Assembly (NCBI GenBank): GCA_963920575.1
Contig: OY986974.1
Coordinates: 62,001-126,000 of the forward strand
DNA length: 64,000 nucleotides
Source of the DNA: Narthecium ossifragum
Lineage: Eukaryota > Streptophyta > Magnoliopsida > Dioscoreales > Nartheciaceae
Reading direction: 5' to 3'
Position 1 is the first letter of the stretch, and every line of letters starts with the position of its first letter. Below the pieces are notes generated by a model, which had not been told where the DNA came from, did no database searches, and was given only the letters and a program-made list of their open reading frames with translations. The translations under genes were made by a program, and so were the position numbers. Positions 1-15,000 of this stretch are shown here, one piece after another.

Positions 1-3000
1 GCCTTCTCGAAGCCCCTGCCCACCGGATCGCGCACGTCGAATCCCCGGATGCTCAGCCTCCAAAATAGCAAGCTTTTACCTTTTACCTTTTTTGCCTTTT
101 CCTTCACTTTTTAATACTATGCCTTGCTAATTTTTTTTCTTATTTCTCATTCATTTTTTTGCTGAATATCATTCTAGGCAAGCCTCCTCGAAGCCCCTGG
201 CCACCGGATCGAGCACGTCGATTCCCCAGATGCTAAGCCTCCAAAATAGCAAGCTTTTACCTTTTACCTTTTTTGCCTTTTCCTTCACTTTTTAATACTA
301 TGCCTTGCTAATGTTTTTTCTTATTTCTCATTCATTTGTTTGCTGAATATCATCCCAGGCAGGCCTCCTCGAAGCTCCTTGCCACCGAATCGGGCACGTC
401 GAATCCTCAGATGCTCAGCCTCCAAAATAGCAAGCTTTTACCTTTTATCTTTTTTGCCTTTTCCATCATTTTTTGATACTAGGCCTTGCAAATTTTTTTC
501 CCTTTTTCTCATTCATCTTTTTGCTAAATATCATCCCAGGCAGGCCTCCTCGAAGCCCCTGGCCACCGGATCGGACACATCGAATCCCCGGATCCTCAGC
601 CTACAAAATAGCAAGCTTTTACCTTTTACCTTTTTGCCTTTTCCTTCACTTTTTGATACTAGGCCTTGCTAATTTTTTTTCTTGTTTCTCATTCATTTTT
701 TTGCTGAATATCATCCCAGGCAGGCCTCTTCGAAGCTCCTGGCCACCGGATCGAGCACGTCGAATCCCCGGATCCTCAGCCTCCAAAATAGCAAACTTTT
801 ACCTTTTACCTTTTTTGCCTTTTCCTTCACTTTTTAATAGTATGCCTTGCTAATTTTTTTTCTTATTTTTCATTCATTTTTTTGCTGAATAACATCCCAG
901 GCAGGCCTCCTCGAAGCCCCTGGCCACTGGATCGAGCACGTCGAATCCCCGGATCCTCAGCCTCCAAAATAGCAAGCTTTTACCTTTTACCTTTTTTGTC
1001 TTTTCCTTCACTTTTTAATACTAGGCCTTGCTAATTTTCTTTCTTATTTCTCATTCATTTTTTTGCTGAATATCATCCCATGCAGGACTCCTCGAAGCCC
1101 CTGGCCACCGGGTCGAGCACGTCGAGTCCTTGGATCCTCAGCCTCCAAAATAGCAAGCTTTTACCTTTTATCATTTTTGCCTTTTCCTTCACTTAAAAAT
1201 ACTGGGCATTGCTATTTTTTTTTCTTATTTCTCATTCATTTTTTTGCTGAATATCATCCCAGATAGGCCTCCTCGAAGCACTTGGCGACCGAATCGGGCA
1301 CGTCGAATCCTCAGATCCTCAACCTCCAAAATAGCAAGCTTTTACTTTTTACTTTTTACCTTTTTTTGCCTTTTCCTTCAGTTTTTGATACTTGGCCTTG
1401 CTAATTTTTTTCCTTTTTTCTCATTCGTCTTTTTGCTAAATGTCATCCCAGGCGGGCCTCCTCGAAGCCCCTGGCCACCGGATCGGACACGTCGAATCCC
1501 CGGATCCTCAGCCTACAAAATAGCAAGCTTTTACCTTTTACCTTTTTGCCTTTTCCTTCACTTTTTAATACTAGGTCTTGCTAATTTTTTTTCTGATTTC
1601 TCATTCATGTTTTTGCTTAATATCATCCCAGGCAGGCCTCCTCGAAGCCCCTGGCGACCGGATCGACCACGTCGAATCCCCGGGTCCTCAGCATCCTAAA
1701 TAGCAAGCTTTTACCTTTTACCTTTTTTGCCTTTTCCTTCACTTTTTAATACTAGACCTTGCTAATTTTTTTTCTTATTTCTCATTCATTTTTTTGCTAA
1801 ATATCATCCCAGGTAGGCCTCTTCGAAGCTCTTGGCGACCGAATCGGGCACGTCGAATCCTCAGATCCTCAGCCTCAAAAATAGCAAGCTTTTACCTTTT
1901 TTGCCTTTTCCTTCACATTTTGATACTAGGCCATGCTAATTTTTTTCCGCTTTTCTCATTCATCTTTTTGCTGAATATCATCCCAGGCAGACCTCCTCGA
2001 AGCCCCTGGCCACCGGATCGACCACGTCGAATCCCGGGATCCTCAGCCTCCAAAATAGCAAGCTTTTACCTTTTACCTTTTTTGTTTTTTCCTTCACTTT
2101 TTAATACTAGGCCTTGCTAATGTTTTTTCTTATTTCTCATTCATTTTTTTGCTGAATATCATCCCAGGCAGGCCTCCTCGAAGCCCCTTGCCACGGGATC
2201 GAGCACGTCGAATCCCCTGGTCCTCAGCATCCAAAATAGCAAGCTTTTACCTTTTACCTTTTTTGTCTTTTCCTTCACTTTTTAATACTAGGCCTTGCTA
2301 ATTTTTTTCATATTTCTCATTCATTTTTTTGATGAATATCATCCCAGGTAGGCCTCTTCGAAGCTCTTGGCGACCGAATCGGGCACGTCGAATCCTCAGA
2401 TCCTCAGCCTCCAAAATAGCAAGCTTTTACCTTTTTTGCCTTTTCCTTCACATTTTGATACTAGGCCTGCTTATGTTTTTTCCTTATTTTTCAATCATTT
2501 TTTTGTTGAATATCATCCCAGGCAGGCCTCCTCGAAGCCCCTGGCCACCGGATCGAGCACGTCGAATCCCCGGATCCTCAGCCTCCAAAATAGCATGCTT
2601 TTACCTTTTACCTTTTTTGCCTTTTCCTTCACTTTTTAATACTATGCCTTGCTAATGTTTTTTCTTATTTCTCATTCATTTTTTTGCTGAATATCTTCCC
2701 AGGCAGGCCTCCTCGAAGCCCCTGGCCACGGGATCGAGCATGTCGAATCCCCGGATCCTCAGCCTCCAAAATAGCAAGCTTTTACCTTTTACCTTTTTTG
2801 CCTTTTCCATCACTTTTTAATACTAGGCCTTGCTAATTTTTTTCTTATTTCTTATTCATTTTTTTGCTCAATATCATCCCAGGTAGGCCTCTTCGAAGCT
2901 CTTGGCGACCGAATCGGGCACGTCGAATCCTCAGATCCTCAGCCTCCAAAATAGCAAGCTTTTACCTTTTTTGCCTTTTCCTTCACATTTTGATACTTAG

Positions 3001-6000
3001 CCTTGCTAATTTTTTTCAATTTTTCTCATTCATCTTTTTGCTGAATATCATCCCAGGCAGACCTCCTCGAAGCCCCTGGCCACCGTATCGACCACGTCGA
3101 ATCCCGGGATCCTCAGCCTCCCAAATAGCAAGCTTTTACCTTTTAACTTTTTTGCCTTTTCCTTAACTTTTTAATACTAGGCCTTGCTAATGTTTTTTCT
3201 TATTTCTCATTCATTTTTTTGCTGAATATTATCCAAGGCAGGCCTCCTCGAAGCCCCTGGCCACGGGATCGAGCACGTCGAATTCCCGGATCCTCAACTT
3301 CCAAAATAGCAAGCTTTTACCTTTTACCTTTTTTGCTTTTTCCATCACTTTTTAATACTAGGCCTTGCTAATTTTTTTTCTTATTTCTCATTCATTTTTT
3401 TGCTGAATATCATTCCATGTAGGCCTCCTCGAAGCTCTTGGCGACCGAATCGGGCACGTCGAATCCTCAGATCCTCAGCCTCAAAAATAGCAAGCTTTTA
3501 CCTTTTTTGCCTTTTCCTTCACATTTTGATACTAGGCTATGCTAATTTTTTTCCCCTTTTCTCATTCATCTTTTTGCTGAATATCATCCCAGGCAGACCT
3601 CCTCGAAGCCCCTGGCCACCGGATCGACCACGTCGAATCCCGGGATCCTCAGCCTCCAAAATAGCAAGCTTTTACCTTTTACCTTTTTTGTCTTTTCCTT
3701 CACTTTTTAATACTAGGCCTTGCTAATTTTTTTTCTTATTTCTCATTCATTTTTTTGCTGAATATCATCCCAGGCAGGCCTCCTCGAAGCCCCTTGCCAC
3801 GGGATCGAGCACGTCGAATCCCCGGATCCTCAGCCTCCAAAATAGCAAGCTTTTACCTTTTACCTTTTTGCCTTTTCCTTCACTTTTTGATACTAGGCCA
3901 TGCTAATTTTTTTTCTTGTTTCTCATTCATTTTTTAGCTGAATATCATCCCAGGCAGGCCTCCTCGAAGCCCCTGGCCACCGGATCGAGCACATCGAATC
4001 CCCGGATCCTCAGCCTCCAAAATAGCAAGCTTTTACCTTTTACCTTTTTTGCCTTTTCCTTCACTTTTTAATACAACGCCTTGCAAATTTTGTTTTCTTA
4101 TTTCTCTTTCATTTTTTTGCTGAATATCATTCCAGGTATGCCTCCTCGAAGCTCTTGCCACCGAATCGGGCACGTCGAATCCTCAGATCCTCAGCCTCCA
4201 AAATCTCAAGCGTTTACCTTTTACCTTTTTTGCCTTTTCCTTCACTTTTTGATACTAGGCCTTGCTAATTTTTTTTCTTATTTCTCATTCATTTTTTTGC
4301 TGAATATCATCCCAGGCAGGCCTCCTCGAAGCCCCTGGCCACCGGATTGACCACATCGAATCCCCGGGTCCTCAGCATCCAAAATAGCAAGCTTTTACCT
4401 TTTACCTTTTTTGTCTTTTCCTTCACTTTTTAATTCTAGGCCTTGCTAATTTTTTTCATATTTCTCATTCATTTTTTTGATGAATATCATCCCAGGTAGG
4501 CCTCTTCGAAGCTCTTGGCGACCGAATCGGGCACGTCGAATCCTCAGATCCTCAGCCTCCAAAATAGCAAGCTTTTACCTTTTTTGCCTTTTCCTTCACA
4601 TTTTGATACCAGGCCTTGCTAATTTTTTTCAATTTTTCTCATTCATCTTTTTGCTGAATATCATCCCAGGCAGACCTCCTCGAAGCCCCTGGCCACCGGA
4701 TCGACCACGTCGAATCCCGGGATCCTCAGCCTCCCAAATAGCAAGCTTTTACCTTTTACCTTTTTTGCCTTTTCCTTCACTTTTTAATACTTGGCCTTGC
4801 TTATGTTTTTTCTTATTTCTCATTCATTTTTTTGCTGAATATTATCCAAGGCAGGCCTCCTCGAAGCCCCTGGGCACGGGATCGAGCACGTCGAATCCCC
4901 GGATCCTCAACTTCCAAAATAGCAAGCTTTTACCTTTTTCCTTTTTTGCTTTTTCCATCACTTTTTAATACTAGGCCTTGCCAATTTTTTTTCTTATTTC
5001 TCATTCATTTTTTTGCTGAATATCATTCCAGGTAGGCCTCCTCGAAGCTCTTGGCGACCGAATCGGGCACGTCGAATACTCAGATCCTCAGCCTCCAAAA
5101 TCTCAAGCGTTTACCTTTTACCTTTTTTGCCATTTCCTTCACTTTTTGATACTAGGCCTTGCTAATTTTTTTTCTTATTTCTCATTCATTTTTTTGCTGA
5201 ATATCATCCCAGGCAGGCCTCCTCGAAGCCCCTGGCCACCGGATCGAGCACGTCGAATCCCCGGATCCTCAGCCTCCAAAATAGCAAGCTTTTACCTTTT
5301 ACCTTTTTTGTCTTTTCCTTCACTCTTTAATACTAGGCCTTGCTAATTTTCTTTCTAATTTCTCATTCATTTTTTTGCTGAATATCATCCCATGCAGGAC
5401 TCCTCGAAGCCCCTGGCCACCGGGTCGAGCACGTCGAATCCTTGGATCCTCAGCCTCCAAAATAGCAAGCTTTTACCTTTTATCATTTTTGCCTTTTCCT
5501 TCACTTAAAAATACTAGGCATTGCTAATTTTTTTTCTTATTTCTCATTCATTTTTTTGCTGAATATCATCCAAGATAGGCCTCCTCGAAGCACTTGGCGA
5601 CCGAATCGGGCACGTCGAATCCTCAGATCCTCAACCTCGAAAATAGCAAGCTTTTACTTTTTACCTTTTACCTTTTTTGCCTTTTCCTTCAGTTTTTGAT
5701 ACTAGGCCTTGCTAATTTTTTTCCTTTTTTCTCATTCGGTTTTTTGCTAAATGTCATCCCAGGCGGGCCTCCTCGAAGGCCCTGGCCACCGGATCGAACA
5801 CGTCGAATCCCCGGATCCTCAGCCTACAAAATAGCAAGCTTTTACCTTTTACCTTTTTGCCTTTTCCTTCACTTTTTAATACTAGGTCTTGCTAATTTTT
5901 TTTCAGATTTCTCATTCATGTTTTTGCTTAATATCATCCCAGGCAGGCCTCCTCGAAGCCCCTGGCCACCGGATCGACCACGTCGAATCCCCGGGTCCTC

Positions 6001-9000
6001 AGCATCCTAAATAGCAAGCTTTTACCTTTTACCTTTTTTGCCTTTTCCTTCACTTTTTAATAGTAGACCTTGCTAATTTTTTTTCTTATTTCTCATTCAT
6101 TTTTTTGCTAAATATCATCCCAGGTAGGCCTATTCGAAGCTCTTGGCGACCGAATCGGGCACGTCGAATCCTCAGATCCTCAGCCTCAAAAATAGCAAGC
6201 TTTTACCTTTTTTGCCTTTTCCTTCACATTTTGATACTAGGCCAAGCTAATTTTTTTTCTTATTTCTCATTCATTTTTTTGCTAAATATCATCCCAGGTA
6301 GGCCTCTTCGAAGCTCTTGGCGACCGAATCGGGCACGTCGAATCCTCAGATCCTCAGCCTCCAAAATAGCAAGCTTTTACCTTTTTTGCCTTTTCCTTCA
6401 CATTTTGATACTAGGCCTGCTTCTTTTTTTTCTTATTTCTCAATCATTTTTTTGCTGAATATCAACCCAGGCAGGCCTCCTCGAAGCCCCTGGCCACCGG
6501 ATCGAGCACGTCGAATCCCCGGATCCTCAGCCTCCAAAATAGCAAGCTTTTACCTTTTACCTTTTTTGCCTTTTCCTTCACTTTTTAATACTAGGCCTTG
6601 CTAATGTTTATTCTTATTTCTCATTCATTTTTTTGCCGAATATCATCCCAGGCAGGCCTCCTCGAAGCCCCTGGCCACGGGATCGAGCATGTCGAATCCC
6701 CGGATCCTCAGCCTCCAAAATAGCAAGCTTTTACCTTTTACCTTTTTTGCCTTTTCCTTCACTTTTTAATACTAGGCCTTGCTAATTTTTTTCTTATTTC
6801 TCATTCATTTTTTTGCTCAATATCATCCCAGGTAGGCCTCTTCGAAGCTCTTGGCGACCGAATCGGGCACGTCGAATCCTCAGATCCTCAGCCTCCAAAA
6901 TAGCAAGCTTTTACCTTTTTTGCCTTTTCCTTCACATTTTGATACTAGGCCTTGCTAAGTTTTTTCAATTTTTCTCATTCATCTTTTTGCTGAATATCAT
7001 CCCAGGCAGACCTCCTCGAAGCCCCTGGCCACCGGATCGACCACGTCGAATCCCGGGATCCTCAGCCTCCTAAATAGCAAGCTTTTACCTTTTACCTTTT
7101 TTGGCTTTTCCTTCACTTTTTAATACTAGGCCTTGCTAATGTTTTTTCTTATTTCTCATTCATTTTTTTGCTGAATATTATCCAAGGCAGGCCTCCTCGA
7201 AGCCCCTGGCCACGGGATCGAGCACGTCGAATCCCCGGATCCTCAACTTCCAAAATAGCAAGCTTTTACCTTTTACCTTTTTTGCTTTTTCCATGTCTTT
7301 TTAATACTAGGCCTTGCTAATTTTTTTTCTTATTTCTCATTCATTTTTTTGCTGAATATCATTCCAGGTAGGCCTCCTCGAAGCTCTTGGCGACCGAATC
7401 GGGCACGTCGAATCCTCAGATCCTCAGCCTCCAAAATAGTAAGCGTTTACCTTTTACCTTTTTGGCCTTTTCCTTCACATTTTGATACTAGGCCTTGCTA
7501 ATTTTTTTCCTTTTTCTCATTCATCTTTTTGCTGAATATCATCCCAGGCAGACCTCCTCGAAGCCCTTGGCCACCGGATCGACCACGTCGAATCCCCGGA
7601 TCCTCAGCCTCCAAAATAGCAAGCTTTTACCTTTTACCTTTTTTGCCTTTTCCTTCACTTTTTAATACTTGGCCTTGCTAATCTTTTTTCTTATTTCTCA
7701 TTCATTTTTTTGCTGAATATCATCCCAGGCAGGCCTCCTCGAAGCCCATGGCCACGGGATCGACCACGTCGAATCCCCGGATCCTCAGCCTCCAAAATAG
7801 CAAGCTTTTACCTTTTACCTTTTTGCCTTTTCCTTCACTTTTTGATACTAGGCCTTGATAATTTTTTTTCTTGTTTCTCTTTCAATTTTTTGCTGAATAT
7901 CATCCCAGGCAGGCCTCTTCGAAGCTCCTGGCCACCGGATCGAGCAAGTCGATTCCCCGGATCCTCAGCCTCCAAAATAGCAAACTTTTACCTTTTACCT
8001 TTTTTGCCTTTTCCTTCACTTTTTAATACTAGGCCTTGCTAATTTTTTTTCTTATTTCTCATTCATTTTATTGCTGAATATCATCCCAGGCAGGGCTCCT
8101 CGAAGCCCCTGGCCACCGGGTCTAGCACGTCGAATCCCCGGATCCTCAGCCTCCAAAATAGCAAGCTTTTACCTTTTACCTTTTTGCCTTTTCCTTCACT
8201 TTTTGATACTAGGCCTTGCTAATTTTTTTTCTTGTTTCTCATTCAATTTTTTGCTGAATATCATCCCAGGCAGGCCTCTTCGAAGCTCCTGGCCACCGGA
8301 TCGAGCAAGTCGAATCCCCGGATCCTCATCCTCCAAAATAGCAAACTTTTACCTTTTACCTTTTTTGCCTTTTCCTTCACTTTTTAATACTAGGCCTTGC
8401 TAATTTTTTTTCTTATCTCTCATTCATTTTTTTGCTGAATATCATCCCAGGCAGGCCTCCTCGAAGCCCCTGGCCACCGGATCGAGCACGTCGAATCCCC
8501 GGATCCTCAGCCTCCAAAATAGCAAGCTTTTTCCTTTTACCTTTTTTGCCTTTTCCTTCACTTTTTAATACTAGGCCTTGCTAATTTTTTTTCTTATTTC
8601 TCATTCATTTTATTGCTGAATATCATCCCAGGCAGGGCTCCTCGAAGCCCCTGGCCACCGGGTCGAGCACGTCGAATCCCCGGATCCTCAGCCTCCAAAA
8701 TAGCAAGCTTTTACCTGTTACCTTTTTTGCCTTTTCCTTCACTTTTTAATACTAGGCCTTGCTAATTTTTTTTCTTATTTCTCATTCATTTTTTTGCTGA
8801 ATATCATCCCAGGCAGGCCTCCTCGAAGCCCCTGGCCACCGGATCGAGCACGTCGAATCCCAGGATCCTCAGCCTCCAAAATAGCAAGCTTTTACCTTTT
8901 ACCTTTTTTGCCTTTTCCTTCACTTTTTAATATTAGGCCTTGCTAATGTTTTTTCTTATTTCTCATTCATTTTTTTGCCGAATATCATATCAGGCAGGAC

Positions 9001-12000
9001 TCCTCGAAGCCCCTGGCCACCGGGTCGAGCACGTCGAATATCCGGATCCTTAGCTCAAAAATAGCAAGCTTTTACCTTTTACCTTTTTTGCCTTTTCCTT
9101 CACTTTTTAATACTGGGCATTGCTAATTTTTTTCTTATTTCTCATTCATTTTTTTGCTGAATACCTACCAAGATAGGCCTCCTCGATGCTCTTGGCGACC
9201 GAATCAGGCACGTCGAATCCTAAGATCCTCAACCTCCAAAATAGCAAACTTTTACTTTTTACATTTTACCTTTTTTGCCATTTCCTTCACTTTTTGATAC
9301 TAGGCCTTGCTAATTTTTTTCCCTTTTTCTGATTCATCTTTGTGCTAAATATCATCCCAGGCAGGCCTCCTCGAAGCCCCTGGCCACCGGATCGGACACG
9401 TCGAATCTCCGGATCCTCAGCCTACAAAATAGCAAGCTTTTACCTTTTACCTTTTTGCCTTTTCCTTCACTTTTTGATACTAGGCCTTGCTAATTTTTTT
9501 TCTTATTTCTCATTCATGTTTTTGCTGAATATCATCCCAGGCAGGCCTCCTCGAAGCCCCTGGCCACCGGATCGACCACGTCGAATCCCCGGGTCCTCAG
9601 CATCCAAAATAGCAAGCTTTTACCTTTTACCTTTCTTGCCTTTTCCTTCACTTTTTAATACTAGGCCTTGCAAATTTTTTTTCTTATTTCTCATTCATTT
9701 TTTTGCTGAATATCATCCCAGGTATGCCTCTTCGAAGCTCTTGGCGACCGAATCGGGCACGTCGAATCCTCAGATCCTCAGCCTCCAAAATAGCAAGCTT
9801 TTACCTTTTACCTTTTTTGCCTTTTCCTTCACATTTTGATACTAAGCCTTGCTAAGTTTTTTCCCTTTTTCTCATTCATTTTTTTGCTGAATATCAACCC
9901 AGGCAGACCTCCTCGAAGCCCCAGGCCACAGGATCCACCACGTCGAATCCCCTGATCCTCAGCCTCCAAAATAGCAAGCTTTTACCTTTTACCTTTTTTG
10001 CCTTTTCCTTCACTTTTTGATACTAGGCCTTGCTAATTTTTTTTCTTATTTCTCATTCATTTTATTGCTGAATATCATCCCAGGCAGGGCTCCTCGAAGC
10101 CCCTGGCCACCGGGTCTAGCACGTCGAATCCCCGGATCCTCAGCCTCCAAAATAGCAAGCTTTTACCTTTTACCTTTTTGCCTTTTCCTTCACTTTTTGA
10201 TACTAGGCCTTGCTAATTTTTTTTCTTGTTTCTCATTCAATTTTTTGCTGAATATCATCCCAGGCAGGCCTCTTCGAAGCTCCTGGCCACCGGATCGAGC
10301 AAGTCGAATCCCCGGATCCTCAGCCTCCAAAATAGCAAACTTTTACCTTTTACCTTTTTTGCCTTTTCCTTCACTTTTTAATACTAGGCCTTGCTAATTT
10401 TTTTTCTTATCTCTCATTCATTTTTTTGCTGAATATCATCCCAGGCAGGCCTCCTCGAAGCCCCTGGCCACCGGATCGAGCACGTCGAATCCCCGGATCC
10501 TCAGCCTCCAAAATAGCAAGCTTTTTCCTTTTACATTTTTGCCTTTTCCTTCACTTTTTGATACTAGATCTTGCTAATTTTTTTTCTTATTTCTCATTCA
10601 TTTTTTTGCTGAATATCATCCCAGGCAGGCCTCCTCGAAGCCCCTGGCCACGGGATCTAGCACGTCGAATCCCCGGATCCATAGCCTCTAAAATAGCAAG
10701 CTTTTACCTTTTACCTTTTTAGCCTTTTCCTTCACTTTTTAATACTAGGCCTTGCTAATGTTTTTTCTTATTTCTCATTCATTTTTTTGCTGAATATCAT
10801 CCCAGGCAGGCCTCCTCGAAGCCCCTGGCCACCGGGTCGAGCACGTCGAATCCCCGGATCCTCAGCCTCCAAAATAGCAAGCTTTTAGCTTTTACCTTTT
10901 TGCCTTTTCCTTTACTTTTTGATACTAGGCCTTGCTAATTTTTTTTCTTGTTTCTCATTCAATTTTTTGCTGAATATCATCCCAGGCAGGCCTCTTCGAA
11001 GCTCCTGGCCACCGGATCGAGCAAGTCGAATCCCCGGATCCTTAGCCTCCAAAATAGCAAACTTTTACCTTTTACCATATTTGCCTTTTCCTTCGCTTTT
11101 TAATACTAGGCCTTGGTAATTTTTTTTCTTATCTCTCATTTATTTTTTTGCTGAATATCATCCCAGGCAGGCCTCCTCGAAGCCCCTGGCCACCTGATCG
11201 AGCACGTCGAATCCCCGGATCCTCAGCCTCCAAAATAGCAAGCTTTTTCCTTTTACCTTTTTTGCATTTTCCTTCACTTTTTAATACTAGGCCTTGCTAA
11301 TTTTTTTTCTTATTTCTCATTCATTTTATTGCTGAATATCATCCCAGGCAGGGCTCCTCGAAGCCCCTGGCCACCGGGTCGAGCACGTCGAATCCCCGGA
11401 TCCTCAGCCTCCAAAATAGCAAGCTTTTACCTGTTACCTTTTTTGCCTTTTCCTTCACTTTTTAATACTAAGCCTTGCTAATTTTTTTTCTTATTTCTCA
11501 ATCATTTTTTTGCTGAATATCATCCCAGGCAGGCCTCCTCGAAGCCCCTGGCCACCGGATCGAGCACGTCGAATCCCAGGATCCTCAGCCTCCAAAATAG
11601 CAAGCTTTTACCTTTTACCTTTTTTGCCTTTTCCTTCACTTTTTAATATTAGGTCTTGCTAATGTTTTTTCTTATTTCTCATTCATTTTTTTGCCGAATA
11701 TCATATCAGGCAGGACTCCTCGAAGCCCCTGGCCACCGGGTCGAGCACGTCGAATATCCGGATCCTTAGCTCAAAAATAGCAAGCTTTTACCTTTTACCT
11801 TTTTTGCCTTTTCCTTCACTTTTTAATACTGGGCATTGCTAATTTTTTTCTTATTTCTCATTCATTTTTTTGCTGAATACCAACCAAGATAGGCCTCCTC
11901 GATGCTCTTGGCGACCGAATCAGGCACGTCGAATCCTCAGATCCTCAACCTCCAAAATAGCAAACTTTTACTTTTTACATTTTACCTTTTTTGCCATTTC

Positions 12001-15000
12001 CTTCACTTTTTGATACTAGGCCTTGCTAATTTTTTTCCCTTTTTCTGATTCATCTTTGTGCTAAATATCATCCCAGGCAGGCCTCCTCGAAGCCCCTGGC
12101 CACCGGATCGGACACGTCGAATCTCCGGATCCTCAGCCTACAAAATAGCAAGCTTTTACCTTTTACCTTTTTGCCTTTTCCTTCACTTTTTGATACTAGG
12201 CCTTGCTAATTTTTTTTCTTATTTCTCATTCATGTTTTTGCTGAATATCATCCCAGGCAGGCCTCCTCGAAGCCCCTGGCCACCGGATCGACCACGTCGA
12301 ATCCCCGGGTCCTCAGCATCCAAAATAGCAAGCTTTTACCTTTTACCTTTCTTGCCTTTTCCTTCACTTTTTAATACTAGGCCTTGCTAATTTTTTTTCT
12401 TATTTCTCATTCATTTTTTTGCTGAATATCATCCCAGGTATGCCTCTTCGAAGCTCTTGGCGACCGAATCGGGCACGTCGAATCCTCAGATCCTCAGCCT
12501 CCAAAATAGCAAGCTTTTACCTTTTCCCTTTTTTGCCTTTTCCTTCACATTTTGATACTAAGCCTTGCTAAGTTTTTTCCCTTTTTCTCATTCATTTTTT
12601 TGCTGAATATCAACCCAGGCAGACCTCCTCGAAGCCCCTGGCCACAGGATCCACCACGTCGAATCCCCTGATCCTCAGCCTCCAAAATAGCAAGCTTTTA
12701 CCTTTTACCTTTTTTGCCTTTTCCTTCACTTTTTAATACTAGGCCTTGCTAATGTTTTTTCTTATTTCTCATTCATTTTTTTGCTGAATATCATCCCAGG
12801 CAGGCCTCCTCGAAGCCCCTGGCCACGGGATCTAGCACGTCGAATCCCCGGATCCATAGCCTCTAAAATAGCAAGCTTTTACCTTTTACCTTTTTAGCCT
12901 TTTCCTTCACTTTTTAATACTAGGCCTTGCTAATGTTTTTTCTTATTTCTCATTCATTTTTTTGCTGAATATCATCCCAGGCAGGCCTCCTCGAAGCCCC
13001 TGGCCACGGGATCGAGCACGTCGAATCCCCGGATCCTCAGCCTCCAAAATAGCAAGCTTCTACCTTTTACCTTTTTAGCCTTTTCCTTAACTTCCTAATA
13101 CTAGGCCTTGCTAAATTTTTTTCTTATTTCTCATTCATTTTTTTGCTGAATATCATTCCAGGTAGGCCTCCTCGAAGTTCTTGGCGACCGAATCGGGCAC
13201 GTCGAATCCTCAGATCCTCAGGCTCCAAAATTGCAAGCTTTTACCTTTTATCTTTTTTGCCTTTTCCTTCACATTTTGATACTAGGCCTGCTAATTTTTT
13301 TCACTTTTTCTCATTCATCTTTTTGCCGAGTATCATCCTCGGCAGGCCTCCTCGAAGCCCCTGCCCACCGGATCACGCACGTCGAATCTCCGGATGCTCA
13401 GCCTCCAAAATAGCAAGCTTTTACCTTTTATCTTTTTTGCCTTTTCCTTCACTTTTTAATACTATGCCTTGCTAATTTTTTTTCTTATTTCTCATTCATT
13501 TTTTTGCTGAATATCATTCTAGGCAGGCCTCCTCGAAGCCCCTGGCCACCGGATCGAGCACGTCGAATCCCCGGATGCTCAGCCTCCAAAATAGCAAGCT
13601 TTTACCTTTTACCTTTTTTGCCTTTTCCTTCACTTTTTAATACTATGCCTTGCTAATGTTTTTTCTAATTTCTCATTCATTTTTTTGCTGAATATCATCC
13701 CAGGCAGGCCTCCTCGAAGCCCCTTGCCACCGGATCGAGCACGTCGAATCCCCGGATGCTCAGCCTCCAAAATAGCAAGCTTTTACCTTTTACCTTTTTT
13801 GCCTTTTCCTTCACTTTTTAATACTATGCCTTGCTAATTTTTTTTCTTATTTCTCATTCATTTTTTTATTGAATATCATCCCAGGTATGCCTCCTCGAAT
13901 CTCTTGGCGACCGAATCGGGCACGTCGAATCCTCAGATGCTCAGCCTCCAAAATAGCAAGCTTTTACCTTTTACCTTTTTTGCCTTTTCCAACACTTTTT
14001 GATACTAGGCCTTGCTAATTTTTTTCCCTTTTTCTCATTCATCTTTTTGCTAAATATCATCCCAGGCAGGCCTCCTCGAAGCCCCTGGCCACCGGATCGG
14101 ACACATCGAATCCCCGGATCCTCAGCCTACAAAATAGCAAGCTTTTACCTTTTACCTTTTTGCCTTTTCCTTCACTTTTTGATACTAGGCCTTGCTAATT
14201 TTTTTTCTTGTTTCTCATTCATTTTTTTGCAGAATATCATCCCAGGCAGGCGTCTTCGAAGCTCCTGGCCACCGGATCGAGCACGTCGAATCCCCGGATC
14301 CTCAGCCTCCAAAATAGCAAACTTTTACAATTTACCTTTTTTGCCTTTTCCTTCACTTTTTAATAGTATGCCTTGCTAATTTTTTTTCTTATTTTTCATT
14401 CATTTTTTTGCTGAATAACATCCCAGGCAGGCCTCCTCGAAGCCCCTGGCCACCGGATCGAGCACGTCGAATCCCCGGATCCTCAGCCTCCAAAATAGCA
14501 AGGTTTTACCGTTTACCTTTTTTGCCTTTTCCTTCACTTTTTAATACTAGGCCTTGCTAATTTTCTTTCTTATTTCTCATTCATTTTTTTGCTGAATATC
14601 ATCCCAGGAAGGACTCCTCGAAGCCCCTGGCCACCGGGTCGAGCACGTCGAATCCCCGGATCCTCAGCCTCCAAAATAGCAAGCTTTTACCTTTTATCAT
14701 TTTTGCCTTTTCCTTCACTTATTAATACTGGGCATTGCTAATTTTTTTTCTTATTTCTCATTCATTTTTTTGCTGAATATCATCCCAAATAGGCCTCCTC
14801 GAAGCACTTGGCGACCGAATTGGGCACGTCGAATCCTCAGATCCTCAACCTCCAAAATAGCAAGCTTTTACTTTTTACCTTTTACCTTTTTTGCCTTTTC
14901 CTTCACTTTTTGATACTAGGCCTTGCTAATTTTTTTTCTTATTTCTCATTCATTTTTTTGCTGAATATCATCCCAGGCAGGCCTCCTCGAAGCCCCTGGC

